A stretch of DNA of 64,000 bases from Marinobacter antarcticus. Lineage in GTDB: Bacteria; Pseudomonadota; Gammaproteobacteria; Pseudomonadales; Oleiphilaceae. Below are positions 45,845 to 54,276 of the stretch, in pieces. The stretch spans positions 186,001-250,000 of the forward strand of contig NZ_FRAQ01000001.1 in NCBI RefSeq assembly GCF_900142385.1, read 5' to 3'. The notes beneath the pieces were generated by a model that worked only from the letters and a program-made list of their open reading frames with translations, did no database searches and had not been told where the DNA came from. Both the position numbers and the translations under genes were made by a program. The first letter of the stretch is position 1, and each line of letters begins with the position of its first letter.

Positions 45845-47041
45845 ATGAACATGAACTACACCGCCGAGGAGCTCGCTTTCCGCAACGAAGTGCGGGCGTT
45901 CCTGGAAGAGAAACTGCCGGCAGACCTTGCCGCCAAAGTGAAGGGTTTCCGTCACCTGTCCAAAGAAGACCACCAGCGCTGGCAGCAGATTCTCTGCAAG
46001 CAAGGTTGGTACGCCACGCACTGGCCGGAAGAGTATGGCGGTGTAAAATGGACACCGGTTCAGAAGCACATCTGGGATGAAGAGTCCTGTCATTACGGCG
46101 TACCCCGGTCTATCCCGTTCGGTGTGAACATGGTGGCGCCGGTTATCATCAGGTTCGGCAACGAAGAACAAAAGCAGACCTATCTTCCCCGCATCCTCAG
46201 CGGTGAAGATTGGTGGTGCCAAGGCTATTCCGAGCCCGGCGCCGGCTCTGACCTGGCATCACTGAAGACCCGCGCAGTGCGCGAGGGCGACCACTACATC
46301 GTGAACGGCCAGAAAGCCTGGACCACACTTGGCCAGTACGCCAACATGATTTTCTGCCTGGTGCGCACTAATACCGAGGTGAAGGCACAGGAAGGCATTT
46401 CGTTCCTGCTGATCGATATGAACACACCAGGTATCACAGTGCGCCCGGTCATCACCCTTGATGGTGAGCACGAGGTGAACGAAGTCTTCTTTTCAGATGT
46501 GAAGGTTCCGGTTGAGAACCTCGTAGGCGAAGAGGACAAAGGCTGGACTTACGCCAAGTTCCTGCTGACTTATGAGCGCACCGGCCTGGCCGGCATCGGC
46601 TTGTCCAAAGCCGCGCTGTCTCACCTGAAGCAGCTGGCATCTCGCCGCATCAAGAATGGCCGCCCGCTGATTGAAGACTCATCGTTCAGCCAGCGCATTG
46701 CCAAGGTTGAGATTGACCTTATGGCTGCGGGGATCAGTAACCTCCGCATTATTGCCTCAGTTGAAGGCGGCGGCATGCCCGGCGCGGAAAGCTCCATGCT
46801 GAAGGTAAAGGGCACAGAAATCCGCCAGGCTATTAACGACCTGGCGCGCAGAGCCATTGGGCCCTATTCCATTCCGTTTGTGGAAGAAGAACTGAACCTT
46901 GATTATGAAGGCGAGTTCCTGTCAGACGAAAATGCTGCACCCCTTTCAGCTCAGTACTTCAATAATCGTAAGCTCTCGATTTTCGGCGGATCCAACGAGA
47001 TCCAGAAAAATATCGTGTCGAAAATGATTCTCGGGCTTTAA
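45845..47041 (+). CDS. Acyl-CoA dehydrogenase, large-subunit type of a heterodimeric ACAD
   Basis: 398 residues. GYSEPGAGSDLASLKTRA and VNGQKAWTTLGQYAN are ACAD FAD/substrate motifs; the C-terminus SIFGGSNEIQKNIVSKMILGL is complete. ATG 45845 has GAGG upstream; further in-frame codons overlap the end of gcdH. It resembles PimC/FadE28-type subunits, which work only with a smaller partner, and that partner follows 10 nt downstream. Likely part of an alpha2beta2 enzyme acting on bulky or dicarboxylic acyl-CoA. Confidence 0.9.
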   Translation: MNMNYTAEELAFRNEVRAFLEEKLPADLAAKVKGFRHLSKEDHQRWQQILCKQGWYATHWPEEYGGVKWTPVQKHIWDEESCHYGVPRSIPFGVNMVAPVIIRFGNEEQKQTYLPRILSGEDWWCQGYSEPGAGSDLASLKTRAVREGDHYIVNGQKAWTTLGQYANMIFCLVRTNTEVKAQEGISFLLIDMNTPGITVRPVITLDGEHEVNEVFFSDVKVPVENLVGEEDKGWTYAKFLLTYERTGLAGIGLSKAALSHLKQLASRRIKNGRPLIEDSSFSQRIAKVEIDLMAAGISNLRIIASVEGGGMPGAESSMLKVKGTEIRQAINDLARRAIGPYSIPFVEEELNLDYEGEFLSDENAAPLSAQYFNNRKLSIFGGSNEIQKNIVSKMILGL

Positions 47042-47051
47042 GGAGGCGACC

Positions 47052-48194
47052 ATGGATTTCCGACTCAATGAAGAGCAGCAGATGCTGCAGGACACCGTGG
47101 CCCGCCTGGTGCGCGGTGAATACAGTTTTGAAAAGCGCCTGGGGTTCAGCGAAACCGATGCCGGGTTCAGCGTGGATTTCTGGAAGCAGCTCAGTGAGCT
47201 TGGGCTAACATCTGTGCCCTTCTCAGAAGAGCTGGGCGGCTTCGGTGGTGGCGGTGTAGAAGTGCAGTCGGTTATGACCGAACTGGGCCGTGGCCTTTGC
47301 CTGGAGCCATACCTGCAGTCTGTCATTTTTGGCGGTGGGCTTATCAGCCAGGCCGGCAACGATAGCCAGAAAGAAGCCTGGTTGGGCGGCATTGCCAGCG
47401 GCGAACTGCAAGCAGCGGTTGCGCTTCAGGAGCCCCAGAGTTTCTACAATCTGAACGATGTGGAAACCCGCGCCGAGAAAAAAGACGGTGGCTACCTGCT
47501 CAATGGCCGCAAGGCCGTTGTGATTGGTGGGCATTGTGCTGACGTCATTCTGCTCTCCGCTCGCACCTCGGGCGACACCCGCGATGCTAACGGCATCAGC
47601 CTGTTTGCCTTGAAACCAGATACGGCAGGCATTGAGCGCCGTGTTTACCCGACCATTGATGGTTCAAAAGGCTGTGATATTACGCTGAACAATGTTCAGG
47701 TAAGTGCTGATGCACTGTTGGGCGAAGAAGGCAGTGCCGCCGAGGTGATTGAGTATCAGGCAGGCCGTGCCATTGCAGCACTGTGTGCGGAAGCTGTCGG
47801 TGTTATGGAAGCCGCCAACGAGCTGACTCTGGATTATCTCAAGCAGCGCAAGCAGTTTGGCGTACCTATCGGTAAGTTCCAGGTACTGCAGCACCGCATG
47901 GTAGACATGATGTCTGAACTGGAACAGGCCCGTTCCATGGCTATTCTGGCGGCCAGCGTGGCAGATGAAGAACAGAGCGATGAGCGCCGTCGCGTGCTGT
48001 CTGCTGCTAAAAACGTTATCGGCCGCAGCGGGCAGTTCATTTCCGAACAGGGCATACAGTCCCACGGTGGCATTGGCATGACATGGGAATACAATTTTGC
48101 CCATTACGCCAAGCGTCTGATCATGATCAATCACCAGCTGGGTGACGATGATTTTCACCTGGAAAACTACGCCTCCCTTTTACAGGCAAGCTAA
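47052..48194 (+). CDS. Acyl-CoA dehydrogenase, small-subunit type of a heterodimeric ACAD
   Basis: 380 residues. ACAD fold with a degraded nucleotide region (VALQEPQSFYNLNDVETRAEKKDGGYLLNGRKAVVIGG) and a C-terminal SHGGIGMTWEYNFAHYAKRLIMINHQLG. These deviations from FAD motifs are usual in PimD/FadE29-like partners. AAGGAGG lies 5 nt before the ATG. Followed at once by tandem terminators, so it ends the gcdH operon. Confidence 0.9.
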   Translation: MDFRLNEEQQMLQDTVARLVRGEYSFEKRLGFSETDAGFSVDFWKQLSELGLTSVPFSEELGGFGGGGVEVQSVMTELGRGLCLEPYLQSVIFGGGLISQAGNDSQKEAWLGGIASGELQAAVALQEPQSFYNLNDVETRAEKKDGGYLLNGRKAVVIGGHCADVILLSARTSGDTRDANGISLFALKPDTAGIERRVYPTIDGSKGCDITLNNVQVSADALLGEEGSAAEVIEYQAGRAIAALCAEAVGVMEAANELTLDYLKQRKQFGVPIGKFQVLQHRMVDMMSELEQARSMAILAASVADEEQSDERRRVLSAAKNVIGRSGQFISEQGIQSHGGIGMTWEYNFAHYAKRLIMINHQLGDDDFHLENYASLLQAS

Positions 48195-48215
48195 ACTCCT
48201 TGATCAGTGAGCCTG

Positions 48216-48246
48216 AGACCTCTTTTGATCAGTCAGAGGTCTTTTT
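48216..48246 (+). terminator. Intrinsic terminator 1 after the ACAD pair
   Basis: AGACCTCT (48216-48223) pairs with AGAGGTCT (48235-48242) over an 11-nt loop, followed by TTTTT. Clear rho-independent terminator. Confidence 0.9.
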
Positions 48247-48247
48247 C

Positions 48248-48273
48248 GGGGGTGGCTTGCCACCCCCTTTTTT
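48248..48273 (+). terminator. Intrinsic terminator 2, in tandem
   Basis: GGGGGTGG (48248-48255) and CCACCCCC (48260-48267) with a CTTG tetraloop and T6. Directly downstream of terminator 1, giving a double stop before the aldolase-like gene. Confidence 0.9.
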
Positions 48274-48303
48274 ATGCAAAGTGAGAAATAAGGTGAACAA
48301 CAT

Positions 48304-49065
48304 ATGACAACAAACACCTCAAATACCGGCGCCGACACTCTGAGAAAAGCCGAGTGGCAGGTTCGCAGTGAACTGGCTGCGGCCTATCGTCTTGTTGCCC
48401 TGTTCGGGTGGGACGATCTGGTTTTCACCCACCTCTCCGCCCGGGTGCCTGGCCCCGAGCACCATTTTCTCATTAACCCCTATGGCCTGCTCTTCCACGA
48501 GATCACCGCATCCTCTCTGGTGAAAGTGGACAGGGACGGACAGGTTGTGGAATCCGGCGGTCTTGGCCGGGTGAACCCGGCAGGCTTCACCATACACAGT
48601 GCTGTGCACATGGGGCGCGACGATGCCGGTGCCGTCATGCACCTTCATGCCGCAGATGGCGTGGCCGTTTCCGCCCACAGAGACGGCCTGCTGCCCCTGA
48701 GCCAGACGGCCATGCTCTGTTTGGCGCACCTGAGTTACCACGATTATGAAGGTGTAGCTCTGAACCTGGATGAGCGTGAGCGCCTGATACGGGACCTCGG
48801 GGACAAATCCATGATGTTGCTGCGCAATCATGGTGTTCTGACTGCCGGTAAAGACGTACCGGAAACCTTTACGTACCTGTACTTCCTGATGAAAGCCTGC
48901 GAGATACAAGTTAAAGCACAGAGTTGCGGCCCAGTGTATATGCCTTCCGAGCAGGCCATCCGGACTACCGCAGAACAGTCACAAGCCCTGGGTAGCGCAG
49001 CGGCGCTCACCTGGCCGGCACTGCTGCGACTTCTCGACAGCAAAACCCCCGGCTACGCAGTCTAA
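48304..49065 (+). CDS. Class II aldolase/adducin family protein
   Basis: 253 residues. Adducin/aldolase II fold with the Zn-binding His set: HSAVHMG, VMHLHAADGVAVSA and the later MLLRNHGVLTAG; VFTHLSARVPG is the N-terminal signature. AAGGTG upstream of the ATG. Members cleave or epimerise phospho-sugars or act on hydroxy acids; in acyl-CoA clusters their substrate is not known. It starts after the double terminator and pairs with a MaoC-like hydratase 12 nt downstream. Confidence 0.85.
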   Translation: MTTNTSNTGADTLRKAEWQVRSELAAAYRLVALFGWDDLVFTHLSARVPGPEHHFLINPYGLLFHEITASSLVKVDRDGQVVESGGLGRVNPAGFTIHSAVHMGRDDAGAVMHLHAADGVAVSAHRDGLLPLSQTAMLCLAHLSYHDYEGVALNLDERERLIRDLGDKSMMLLRNHGVLTAGKDVPETFTYLYFLMKACEIQVKAQSCGPVYMPSEQAIRTTAEQSQALGSAAALTWPALLRLLDSKTPGYAV

Positions 49066-49077
49066 GAAGGGCATAAC

Positions 49078-49533
49078 ATGGTGGAAATACAACTCGACAA
49101 GTTGGCCAGCCATAAAGGGAACCTGTGTTGCTACAGCCCCTGGCTTACCATCACCCAGGATATGATCGGAGCGTTTGCCGATGCCACGGGTGATCACCAG
49201 TGGATTCACGTGGATGTGGAGCGGGCAAAGCGGGAATCGCCCTGGAAAAGCCCGGTCGCTCATGGATATCTGACGGTATCCCTGATGTCCCGGCTCAACC
49301 CCCAGGCCCTGCGGGTAACGGGTACGAAGGCCACGATTAACTACGGGTTGAATAAGCTGCGATTTCCAGCGGCAGTGCCGGTGGGTTCGGAGATCCGCAC
49401 CAGAGTCGAGCTGATAGACGTTGTACCGGTGGACGACAAACGAACCCTGGCGACTTACAAAACCACCGTGGAAATAAACGGGCAGGACAAGCCGGCCTGC
49501 GTTGCAGAAAACCTCGCCATGTATGTAGTCTGA
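49078..49533 (+). CDS. MaoC-family (R)-hydratase-like protein
   Basis: 151 residues, hotdog fold. The hydratase 2 motif ADATGDHQWIHVDVERAK carries the catalytic Asp and His, followed by SPVAHGYLTVSLMSRL. Hydrates 2-enoyl-CoA to (R)-3-hydroxyacyl-CoA, or has related dehydratase activity. Convergent with the ketopantoate-reductase-like gene; stop at 49531-49533. Confidence 0.9.
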   Translation: MVEIQLDKLASHKGNLCCYSPWLTITQDMIGAFADATGDHQWIHVDVERAKRESPWKSPVAHGYLTVSLMSRLNPQALRVTGTKATINYGLNKLRFPAAVPVGSEIRTRVELIDVVPVDDKRTLATYKTTVEINGQDKPACVAENLAMYVV

Positions 49534-49572
49534 ACGAGACTTCTGAACAAAACTTTTGAACAGAATTACATT

Positions 49573-49601
49573 ATCCGTAGCCCCGCAAGGGGGCTCCGGA
49601 T
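49573..49601. other. Stem-loop between convergent genes
   Basis: ATCCG-t-AGCCCC (49573-49584) pairs with GGGGCT-c-CGGAT (49590-49601) over the loop GCAAG, a strong hairpin with one internal mismatch. No T-run on either strand. Possibly a rho-dependent or processing end for both convergent transcripts. Confidence 0.55.
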
Positions 49602-49608
49602 ACTATCC

Positions 49609-49637
49609 AAATACTGCCTAAATACTGCCTAAATACT
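49609..49637. repeat. 11-bp tandem repeat at the 3' end of the ApbA-like gene
   Basis: AAATACTGCCT occurs twice (49609-49619, 49620-49630) with a partial third copy (AAATACT). The last unit enters the stop codon of the minus-strand gene. Confidence 0.7.
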
Positions 49638-50571
49638 ATTCCCGCCCCTCCAGCGCTGCGCGCATTTTCAGAGTCACCAGCACCGTATTCAGGTGAGGCA
49701 CTGCAATGCCATGACGCTTGGCTAACGTCACCACGTTACCCAATACTGCCTCCCGTTCAACCGGGCGGTCATTCAGATAATCCAGCGCCATACTGTTCTT
49801 GTAGGCAGGCATTTTGCGGGTGCCCTCTATGTTCTGATCGATCAACGCCTTATCCATTGGATAGCCTTCTGCCGCAGCCACCTCCATCACCTCACGCATC
49901 ATGGCCCGGATCAGCTCTTCGCCACCCGCCGTATCCAGAATAGTTCGGGTGTCCGCACCGTTAGCAATAACAGATAAAGGGTTGAACGGGGTATTCCAGA
50001 GGCACTTGCGCCAGCGCTCGCCCACGACACGCTCTGTCAGGTCGACCTTAATGCCACCCTCTGTAAACAGCTGAGACAAAACCCGGCAGCTCTCATCAAC
50101 ACCTTCCGGATAACGCCCCATCACTAACTTGCCGTAGGCTTTGTGTTCAACGATACCGGATTCTGTGCGGCTTGCGGCAATGAAGGCCAGGCAGCTTATA
50201 AGAGGGTTCTCCGGATAGGCATCGGCAAGCTCGGTTTCGATATCCAGGCCGTTTTCGATCAGTACCAGGCGGGTCTTCTCACCCATCCAGGGCGCAACCA
50301 GTGCAACCCGGTCCACACCGGGCAATACTTTTACGCACAAGATGAGAAAGTCCGGCGTTTCTTCCGGCAGGTCACCATCCCGATATACATGGTCGGGATG
50401 ATAGGACAGATCTCCCAGCGCGCTTGTGATACGAATACCCCGGGCTCTGACCGCATCATAGTCTGAGCGCAACACAGTGCTCACGGAGCAACCGGCTTTC
50501 TTCAGAATGGCGCCGTAGAAGCTACCAATAGCTCCGGCACCCACAATCAGAATACTGGGCTTATTATTCAT
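49636..50571 (-). CDS. 2-dehydropantoate 2-reductase-like (ApbA/PanE family) protein
   Basis: 311 residues. N-terminal Rossmann motif SILIVGAGAIGSFYGAIL, NADPH-type; a C-terminal helical domain with ERWRKCLWNTPFNPLSVIANGAD, the PanE substrate-binding region with its catalytic Lys. ATG 50571 overlaps the TGA of the upstream ligase gene (ATGA). PanE makes pantoate for CoA; many ApbA paralogues in catabolic operons reduce other 2-keto or beta-keto acids. The last gene of a long minus-strand operon, so a catabolic role is at least as likely as pantothenate synthesis. Confidence 0.86.
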   Translation of the reverse strand: MNNKPSILIVGAGAIGSFYGAILKKAGCSVSTVLRSDYDAVRARGIRITSALGDLSYHPDHVYRDGDLPEETPDFLILCVKVLPGVDRVALVAPWMGEKTRLVLIENGLDIETELADAYPENPLISCLAFIAASRTESGIVEHKAYGKLVMGRYPEGVDESCRVLSQLFTEGGIKVDLTERVVGERWRKCLWNTPFNPLSVIANGADTRTILDTAGGEELIRAMMREVMEVAAAEGYPMDKALIDQNIEGTRKMPAYKNSMALDYLNDRPVEREAVLGNVVTLAKRHGIAVPHLNTVLVTLKMRAALEGRE

Positions 50572-52238
50572 GATCCGTCCCTTCCCTTCCACTCTTCCTC
50601 CTGAAGCGATCGCCACATCAGCTTGCCCGTGGGGGACTTTGGCAAGGCACTCACAAATTCAACAATGGTGGGTACTTTGTAGACCGCCATCTGTTCCTTG
50701 CACCAACTCGTAATGTCCTCAACGCTGGTGATGCCTTCCGCTTCAGGTGTGAGCACGATACAGGCTTTCACCGTTTCCCCACGTTTGGGATCCGGGGCCG
50801 AGATAATACAAAGCTCATGAATGGCAGGGTGTCGGTACATCATGCCCTCAACTTCCGAAGGCCACACTTTGAATCCGGATGCGTTGATCATTCGCTTAAG
50901 GCGATCGACCATGAAGAAGTAACCCTCTTCGTCGTAATAGGCGAGATCGCCGGTGCGGAAGAAACGCTTGCCATCAATTTCGACGAACGCCGCATCGGTT
51001 TCCGCCGGCCGGTTCCAGTAGCCGATGGTTACCTGCGGGCCACAGGAAACGATCTCACCGGTTTCACCCGGCGCTTTCTCTTCCAGGGTATCCACATCAA
51101 TAATCCGGCTGTCCACATCAAACACGGGGATACCCAAACACTGGGCCTTGGGCTTCGCATTGGGGTTGATATGGGTTGCAGCCATGGTTTCTGACAGGCC
51201 ATAGCCCTCAATGTAGTCGAGCCCCGTCAGCCTTTTCAGCTTTTCCGCAACGGCGCCGGGCATGGCGGCACCTCCGCCACCAATCATGTTGAGGCTGGAG
51301 AGGTCGTATTTGCCTATATCCGGATTGGAAAGAAAGTCCACCGCCATGGTAACGATGTTAGTCCAGCCGGTGACCTTGTAGCGTTCAATGAGCCTTGATG
51401 CGGTGGTGCGATCCCAGCGCGTCATAATCACCGATGTGGAGCCAGCGAAAATTGGCCCGTTCATGGAGCCGGTCATGCCGGTCACATGGAAAAATGGCAG
51501 GGTGGCCAGCTGCACGCTGTCGGAAGTGCTCAGGTTCCAGAACACACGGTGTACCGCCGTTGCCATTACTGAGCGATGCGTGTGCATACAGCCTTTTGGG
51601 GCGCCGGTTGTACCCGAACTATAGGGGATCACTGCCAGGTCTTCCGGGCCTGCTGTATGCTTTTGGGGACTATAGCCCGCCGCCATGGCGGTTTCCCAGC
51701 TCACTACGCCCGGAACAGCACCCGACCAGGCGGGGCTTGCTACTTCCGCAGGCAGATCCAGGTCGGTATCAGGCTTGATGTATGTGTTGTAGGAAGCCAC
51801 CACGATCTGTTCCAGATCGGTTTTTCCCAACAGCGGCGTAATATATTCAGCCAGTTCCTGGCCCGCCAGGCATACCGCCGAGCCCGTATCCGCAATATAG
51901 TGTTCCAGCTCTGCGGCCCGGTTCATCGGGTTTATCGGAATCACCACCGCATCCGCCCGCAAAATCGCGTAGTAGGAGATCACATACTGCGGCGAATTCT
52001 GCATATACAGCAGCACTCGATCACCTTTTTTCACACCCTGCGCCTGCAGGTAACCTGCCATGGCCTCCACTTCCGCCAGCAGCCGACGGTATGTGATGAA
52101 CGCATCGTAGAAAATGATGGCTGTGTGATCGGGATAGCGCAGTGCCGATATTTCCAGATTGGTAAAAACACTGGTTTTCGGCAGAGTCATGGTCTTGGGC
52201 AACTCTTTAGGCCAGACCGCATAGTGACGTGTGAACAT
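50568..52238 (-). CDS. AMP-forming acyl-CoA ligase (long/medium-chain type)
   Basis: 556 residues. A3/P-loop motif IPYSSGTTGAPKGCMHTH, A5 IEGYGLSETMAATH, A7 FFRTGDLAYYDEEGYFFMVDRLKRMINASGFKVWPSEVE, and the A10 Lys in SPTGKLMWRSL. Activates a carboxylate to its CoA thioester. ATG 52238 is chosen; the open frame upstream of it overlaps surE. Spacing to the GGAG is a little long. Within the kinase-ACAD-SDR operon it is positioned like LvaE of the levulinate pathway. Confidence 0.9.
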   Translation of the reverse strand: MFTRHYAVWPKELPKTMTLPKTSVFTNLEISALRYPDHTAIIFYDAFITYRRLLAEVEAMAGYLQAQGVKKGDRVLLYMQNSPQYVISYYAILRADAVVIPINPMNRAAELEHYIADTGSAVCLAGQELAEYITPLLGKTDLEQIVVASYNTYIKPDTDLDLPAEVASPAWSGAVPGVVSWETAMAAGYSPQKHTAGPEDLAVIPYSSGTTGAPKGCMHTHRSVMATAVHRVFWNLSTSDSVQLATLPFFHVTGMTGSMNGPIFAGSTSVIMTRWDRTTASRLIERYKVTGWTNIVTMAVDFLSNPDIGKYDLSSLNMIGGGGAAMPGAVAEKLKRLTGLDYIEGYGLSETMAATHINPNAKPKAQCLGIPVFDVDSRIIDVDTLEEKAPGETGEIVSCGPQVTIGYWNRPAETDAAFVEIDGKRFFRTGDLAYYDEEGYFFMVDRLKRMINASGFKVWPSEVEGMMYRHPAIHELCIISAPDPKRGETVKACIVLTPEAEGITSVEDITSWCKEQMAVYKVPTIVEFVSALPKSPTGKLMWRSLQEEEWKGRDGS

Positions 52239-52263
52239 AATTATTGTTGTCTCCAGGTGTACA

Positions 52264-53043
52264 TCAGCCTGCCAGCATCGCCGACAGATCAAATTCTTTG
52301 GTATCCCCGGGCAAGGGGCCTTCATGTCTCAGGGGTGTAATGGCAACCGCCCTGTCTCTCAGCACAGCCACATCGGAATCCGGTGCTATGATATGCCGGG
52401 AGCTGCGATCAAACCCCAGCCACCAATAAGGCAGGTTCCGGGAATCATGGCCTGCCTGCAGGCGAGCTTGCTGGATGGAACCGCTGGACTGCTTACACCA
52501 GCGCGCAGAAACGATATCTCCTGCCTCGCAGGCAGGAAAGTTCACGTTCCAGGCCCGCCTTTCGCCCGGCTGCCATAGCTTGCGGATTACCGCTTCGCCA
52601 AATTGCTCGACGGGCGCCCAGTCGATTCCTTCTCGAGACAGAAAGGCCTGACTCAGGGCAATGGCGGGAATGTTCATATGGTGAGCGCTGAGCACCGCGC
52701 CAACCGTACCCGAATACTGCACAGAGTCACTGATGTTGGCACCGCAATTGACACCAGACAACACAAGATCCGGAGGTGTTTCACTGAACCACTGGGCAAG
52801 GGAATAGAGCACACAATCCGCCGGGGTACCGGAAACCGCGTAGCGTTTATCCCCGGTTTCGTATACCCGCAACGGGTGGTGTATGGAGATGCTCTGGCCC
52901 GCACCGCTGCGGTCGTGCTCCGGAGCAACAATCCAGACTTCTTCTGCCAGGTTACGGGCAATCTTTTCCAGCCGCGCCAGCCCCGGGGCGTTAATGCCGT
53001 CGTCGTTGGTGATAAGGATGCGCCGAACGATGGGTGCTGTCAT
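52264..53043 (-). CDS. surE: SurE-family 5'/3'-nucleotidase paralogue
   Basis: 259 residues. The metal-binding ILITNDDGINAPGL, APEHDRSGAGQSIS, YAVSGTPADCV and LVLSGVNCGANISD motifs are intact, so an active phosphatase is expected. The housekeeping surE usually sits with pcm, nlpD and rpoS; this copy instead overlaps the kinase gene start-to-stop and precedes the acyl-CoA ligase. A role in dephosphorylating a pathway intermediate or nucleotide is conceivable but unproven. Confidence 0.9.
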   Translation of the reverse strand: MTAPIVRRILITNDDGINAPGLARLEKIARNLAEEVWIVAPEHDRSGAGQSISIHHPLRVYETGDKRYAVSGTPADCVLYSLAQWFSETPPDLVLSGVNCGANISDSVQYSGTVGAVLSAHHMNIPAIALSQAFLSREGIDWAPVEQFGEAVIRKLWQPGERRAWNVNFPACEAGDIVSARWCKQSSGSIQQARLQAGHDSRNLPYWWLGFDRSSRHIIAPDSDVAVLRDRAVAITPLRHEGPLPGDTKEFDLSAMLAG

Positions 53044-54104
53044 GCCTGCTCTCCTGCACTGGCGATTTTCCAGCCGGTTTCGGCCAGCAGGCTGGCGCGT
53101 TTACCCACTTCCAGAGCATTGGCGTTGGCGGCATTACCGTCCAGCGCACGCTTGTAGACGCCCTGGACGATAGAGGCTAACCGGAACAGCGAAAACGCGA
53201 GATAGACGTGCCAGTCTGCAATACTTTCGCGGCCTGTTTTGGCGCAGTAGCGAGCGATGGTTTCCTGCTCGTTTGGTATGCCCAGTGTTTCCAGATCTTC
53301 CCCTTGCAGCCCGCGCATGCCCGGCATATCCGATGGCAGATGATAGGGCAGGCAATAATAGGCCAAGTCCGCCAGCGGGTGCCCAAGCGTAGAAAGCTCC
53401 CAATCCAGAACGGCGATCACCTCGGGCTTGTCCGGAGCCAGCATCAGGTTGCCGAAGCGATAGTCACCGTGCGCAATAGCACACTCATCAGTCGAAGGCA
53501 GATTTTCGGGCAGCCATGCCATAAGCTTGTCCATGGCTGGCATATCGTCTGTTTTGGCAGCCAGATACTGTTTGCTCCAGCGCGAAACCTGGCGTTCCAC
53601 ATAGCCTTCTGGACGCCCATAGTCGCCAAGGCCAACGGCATTCACGTCAACGGAGTGCAGCTCTGCGAGTGTGTCGATGGCAGAGTGATGGGCTGGCAGC
53701 CGTTCCTGACGATCCAGCTCTCGCAAGGCGGAGTGGCTGACAATACGGCCTTCCATATAATCCATCACGTAGAACGGTGTACCGATGATGTCGCTGTCCT
53801 CACAAAGCACCCGGACATCAGGAACTGGCACACTGGTGTGCTGGGACAACGCACGCATCACCTTGTATTCACGTTCCACCATGTGGGCGGAAGGCAGGGT
53901 TTTACCCGGAGGCTTCTTCCGCAGAACATAACTGCCGCGGTCGGTTTCCAGCAGGAACGTGGGATTCGACTGGCCACCCTGAAACTGTCTGACTGCCAGA
54001 CGGTTACCAACCTCTGGTAACTGCTTTTGCAGCCAGACCAGAAGTCTGGACTCATCGAATTTGTGTGCTGGCAGAACCTCTACCAATTCCGGCTTCATAC
54101 TCAT
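53040..54104 (-). CDS. APH-like phosphotransferase (ACAD10/11 kinase-domain type, LvaA-like)
   Basis: 354 residues. Protein-kinase-like fold of the choline/aminoglycoside kinase group: FQGGQSNPTFLLETDRGSYVLRKKPPG nucleotide loop, the Brenner motif IAHGDYRFGNLML and the metal-binding VLDWELSTLGHPLADLAYY. This subfamily is the N-terminal half of human ACAD10/ACAD11 and corresponds to LvaA, which phosphorylates 4-hydroxyacyl-CoA. An ACAD10/11-type dehydrogenase gene lies two genes upstream in the operon. Stop overlaps the surE start. Confidence 0.9.
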   Translation of the reverse strand: MSMKPELVEVLPAHKFDESRLLVWLQKQLPEVGNRLAVRQFQGGQSNPTFLLETDRGSYVLRKKPPGKTLPSAHMVEREYKVMRALSQHTSVPVPDVRVLCEDSDIIGTPFYVMDYMEGRIVSHSALRELDRQERLPAHHSAIDTLAELHSVDVNAVGLGDYGRPEGYVERQVSRWSKQYLAAKTDDMPAMDKLMAWLPENLPSTDECAIAHGDYRFGNLMLAPDKPEVIAVLDWELSTLGHPLADLAYYCLPYHLPSDMPGMRGLQGEDLETLGIPNEQETIARYCAKTGRESIADWHVYLAFSLFRLASIVQGVYKRALDGNAANANALEVGKRASLLAETGWKIASAGEQA

Positions 54105-54162
54105 GATTTGTCTAAGCCTTCTTTAATCTTTAAGTGCCGCAGCCTGCAAACGGTTAGCGGAC

Positions 54163-54247
54163 GGTGGGTGGTGTGTCTTTCTGCAGGGAACAAAGGTGTC
54201 TGAGCGCAGCGAGTTCTTTTTCCCGGAAGAAAGACACACCACCCGCC
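54163..54247 (-). repeat. Long intercistronic hairpin repeat, copy 2
   Basis: A 20-nt arm 54163-54182 (GGTGGGTGGTGTGTCTTTCT) pairs with 54228-54247 with one T-G wobble. Inner pairs GGGAA/TTCCC (54186-54190 / 54220-54224) and AAAG/CTTT extend it. The apical sequence TGTCTGAGCGCAGCGAGTT is shared with copy 1 at 39.5 kb. It lies between the SDR and kinase genes of one operon. Confidence 0.75.
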
Positions 54248-54276
54248 GGCCTCACCACGACACGCGAGGCTCTGTC

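Noticed and set aside
52603..54020. Plus-strand open frames (184 and 270 codons) opposite surE and the kinase gene
   Set aside because: Antisense shadows; no ribosome sites or domain features.
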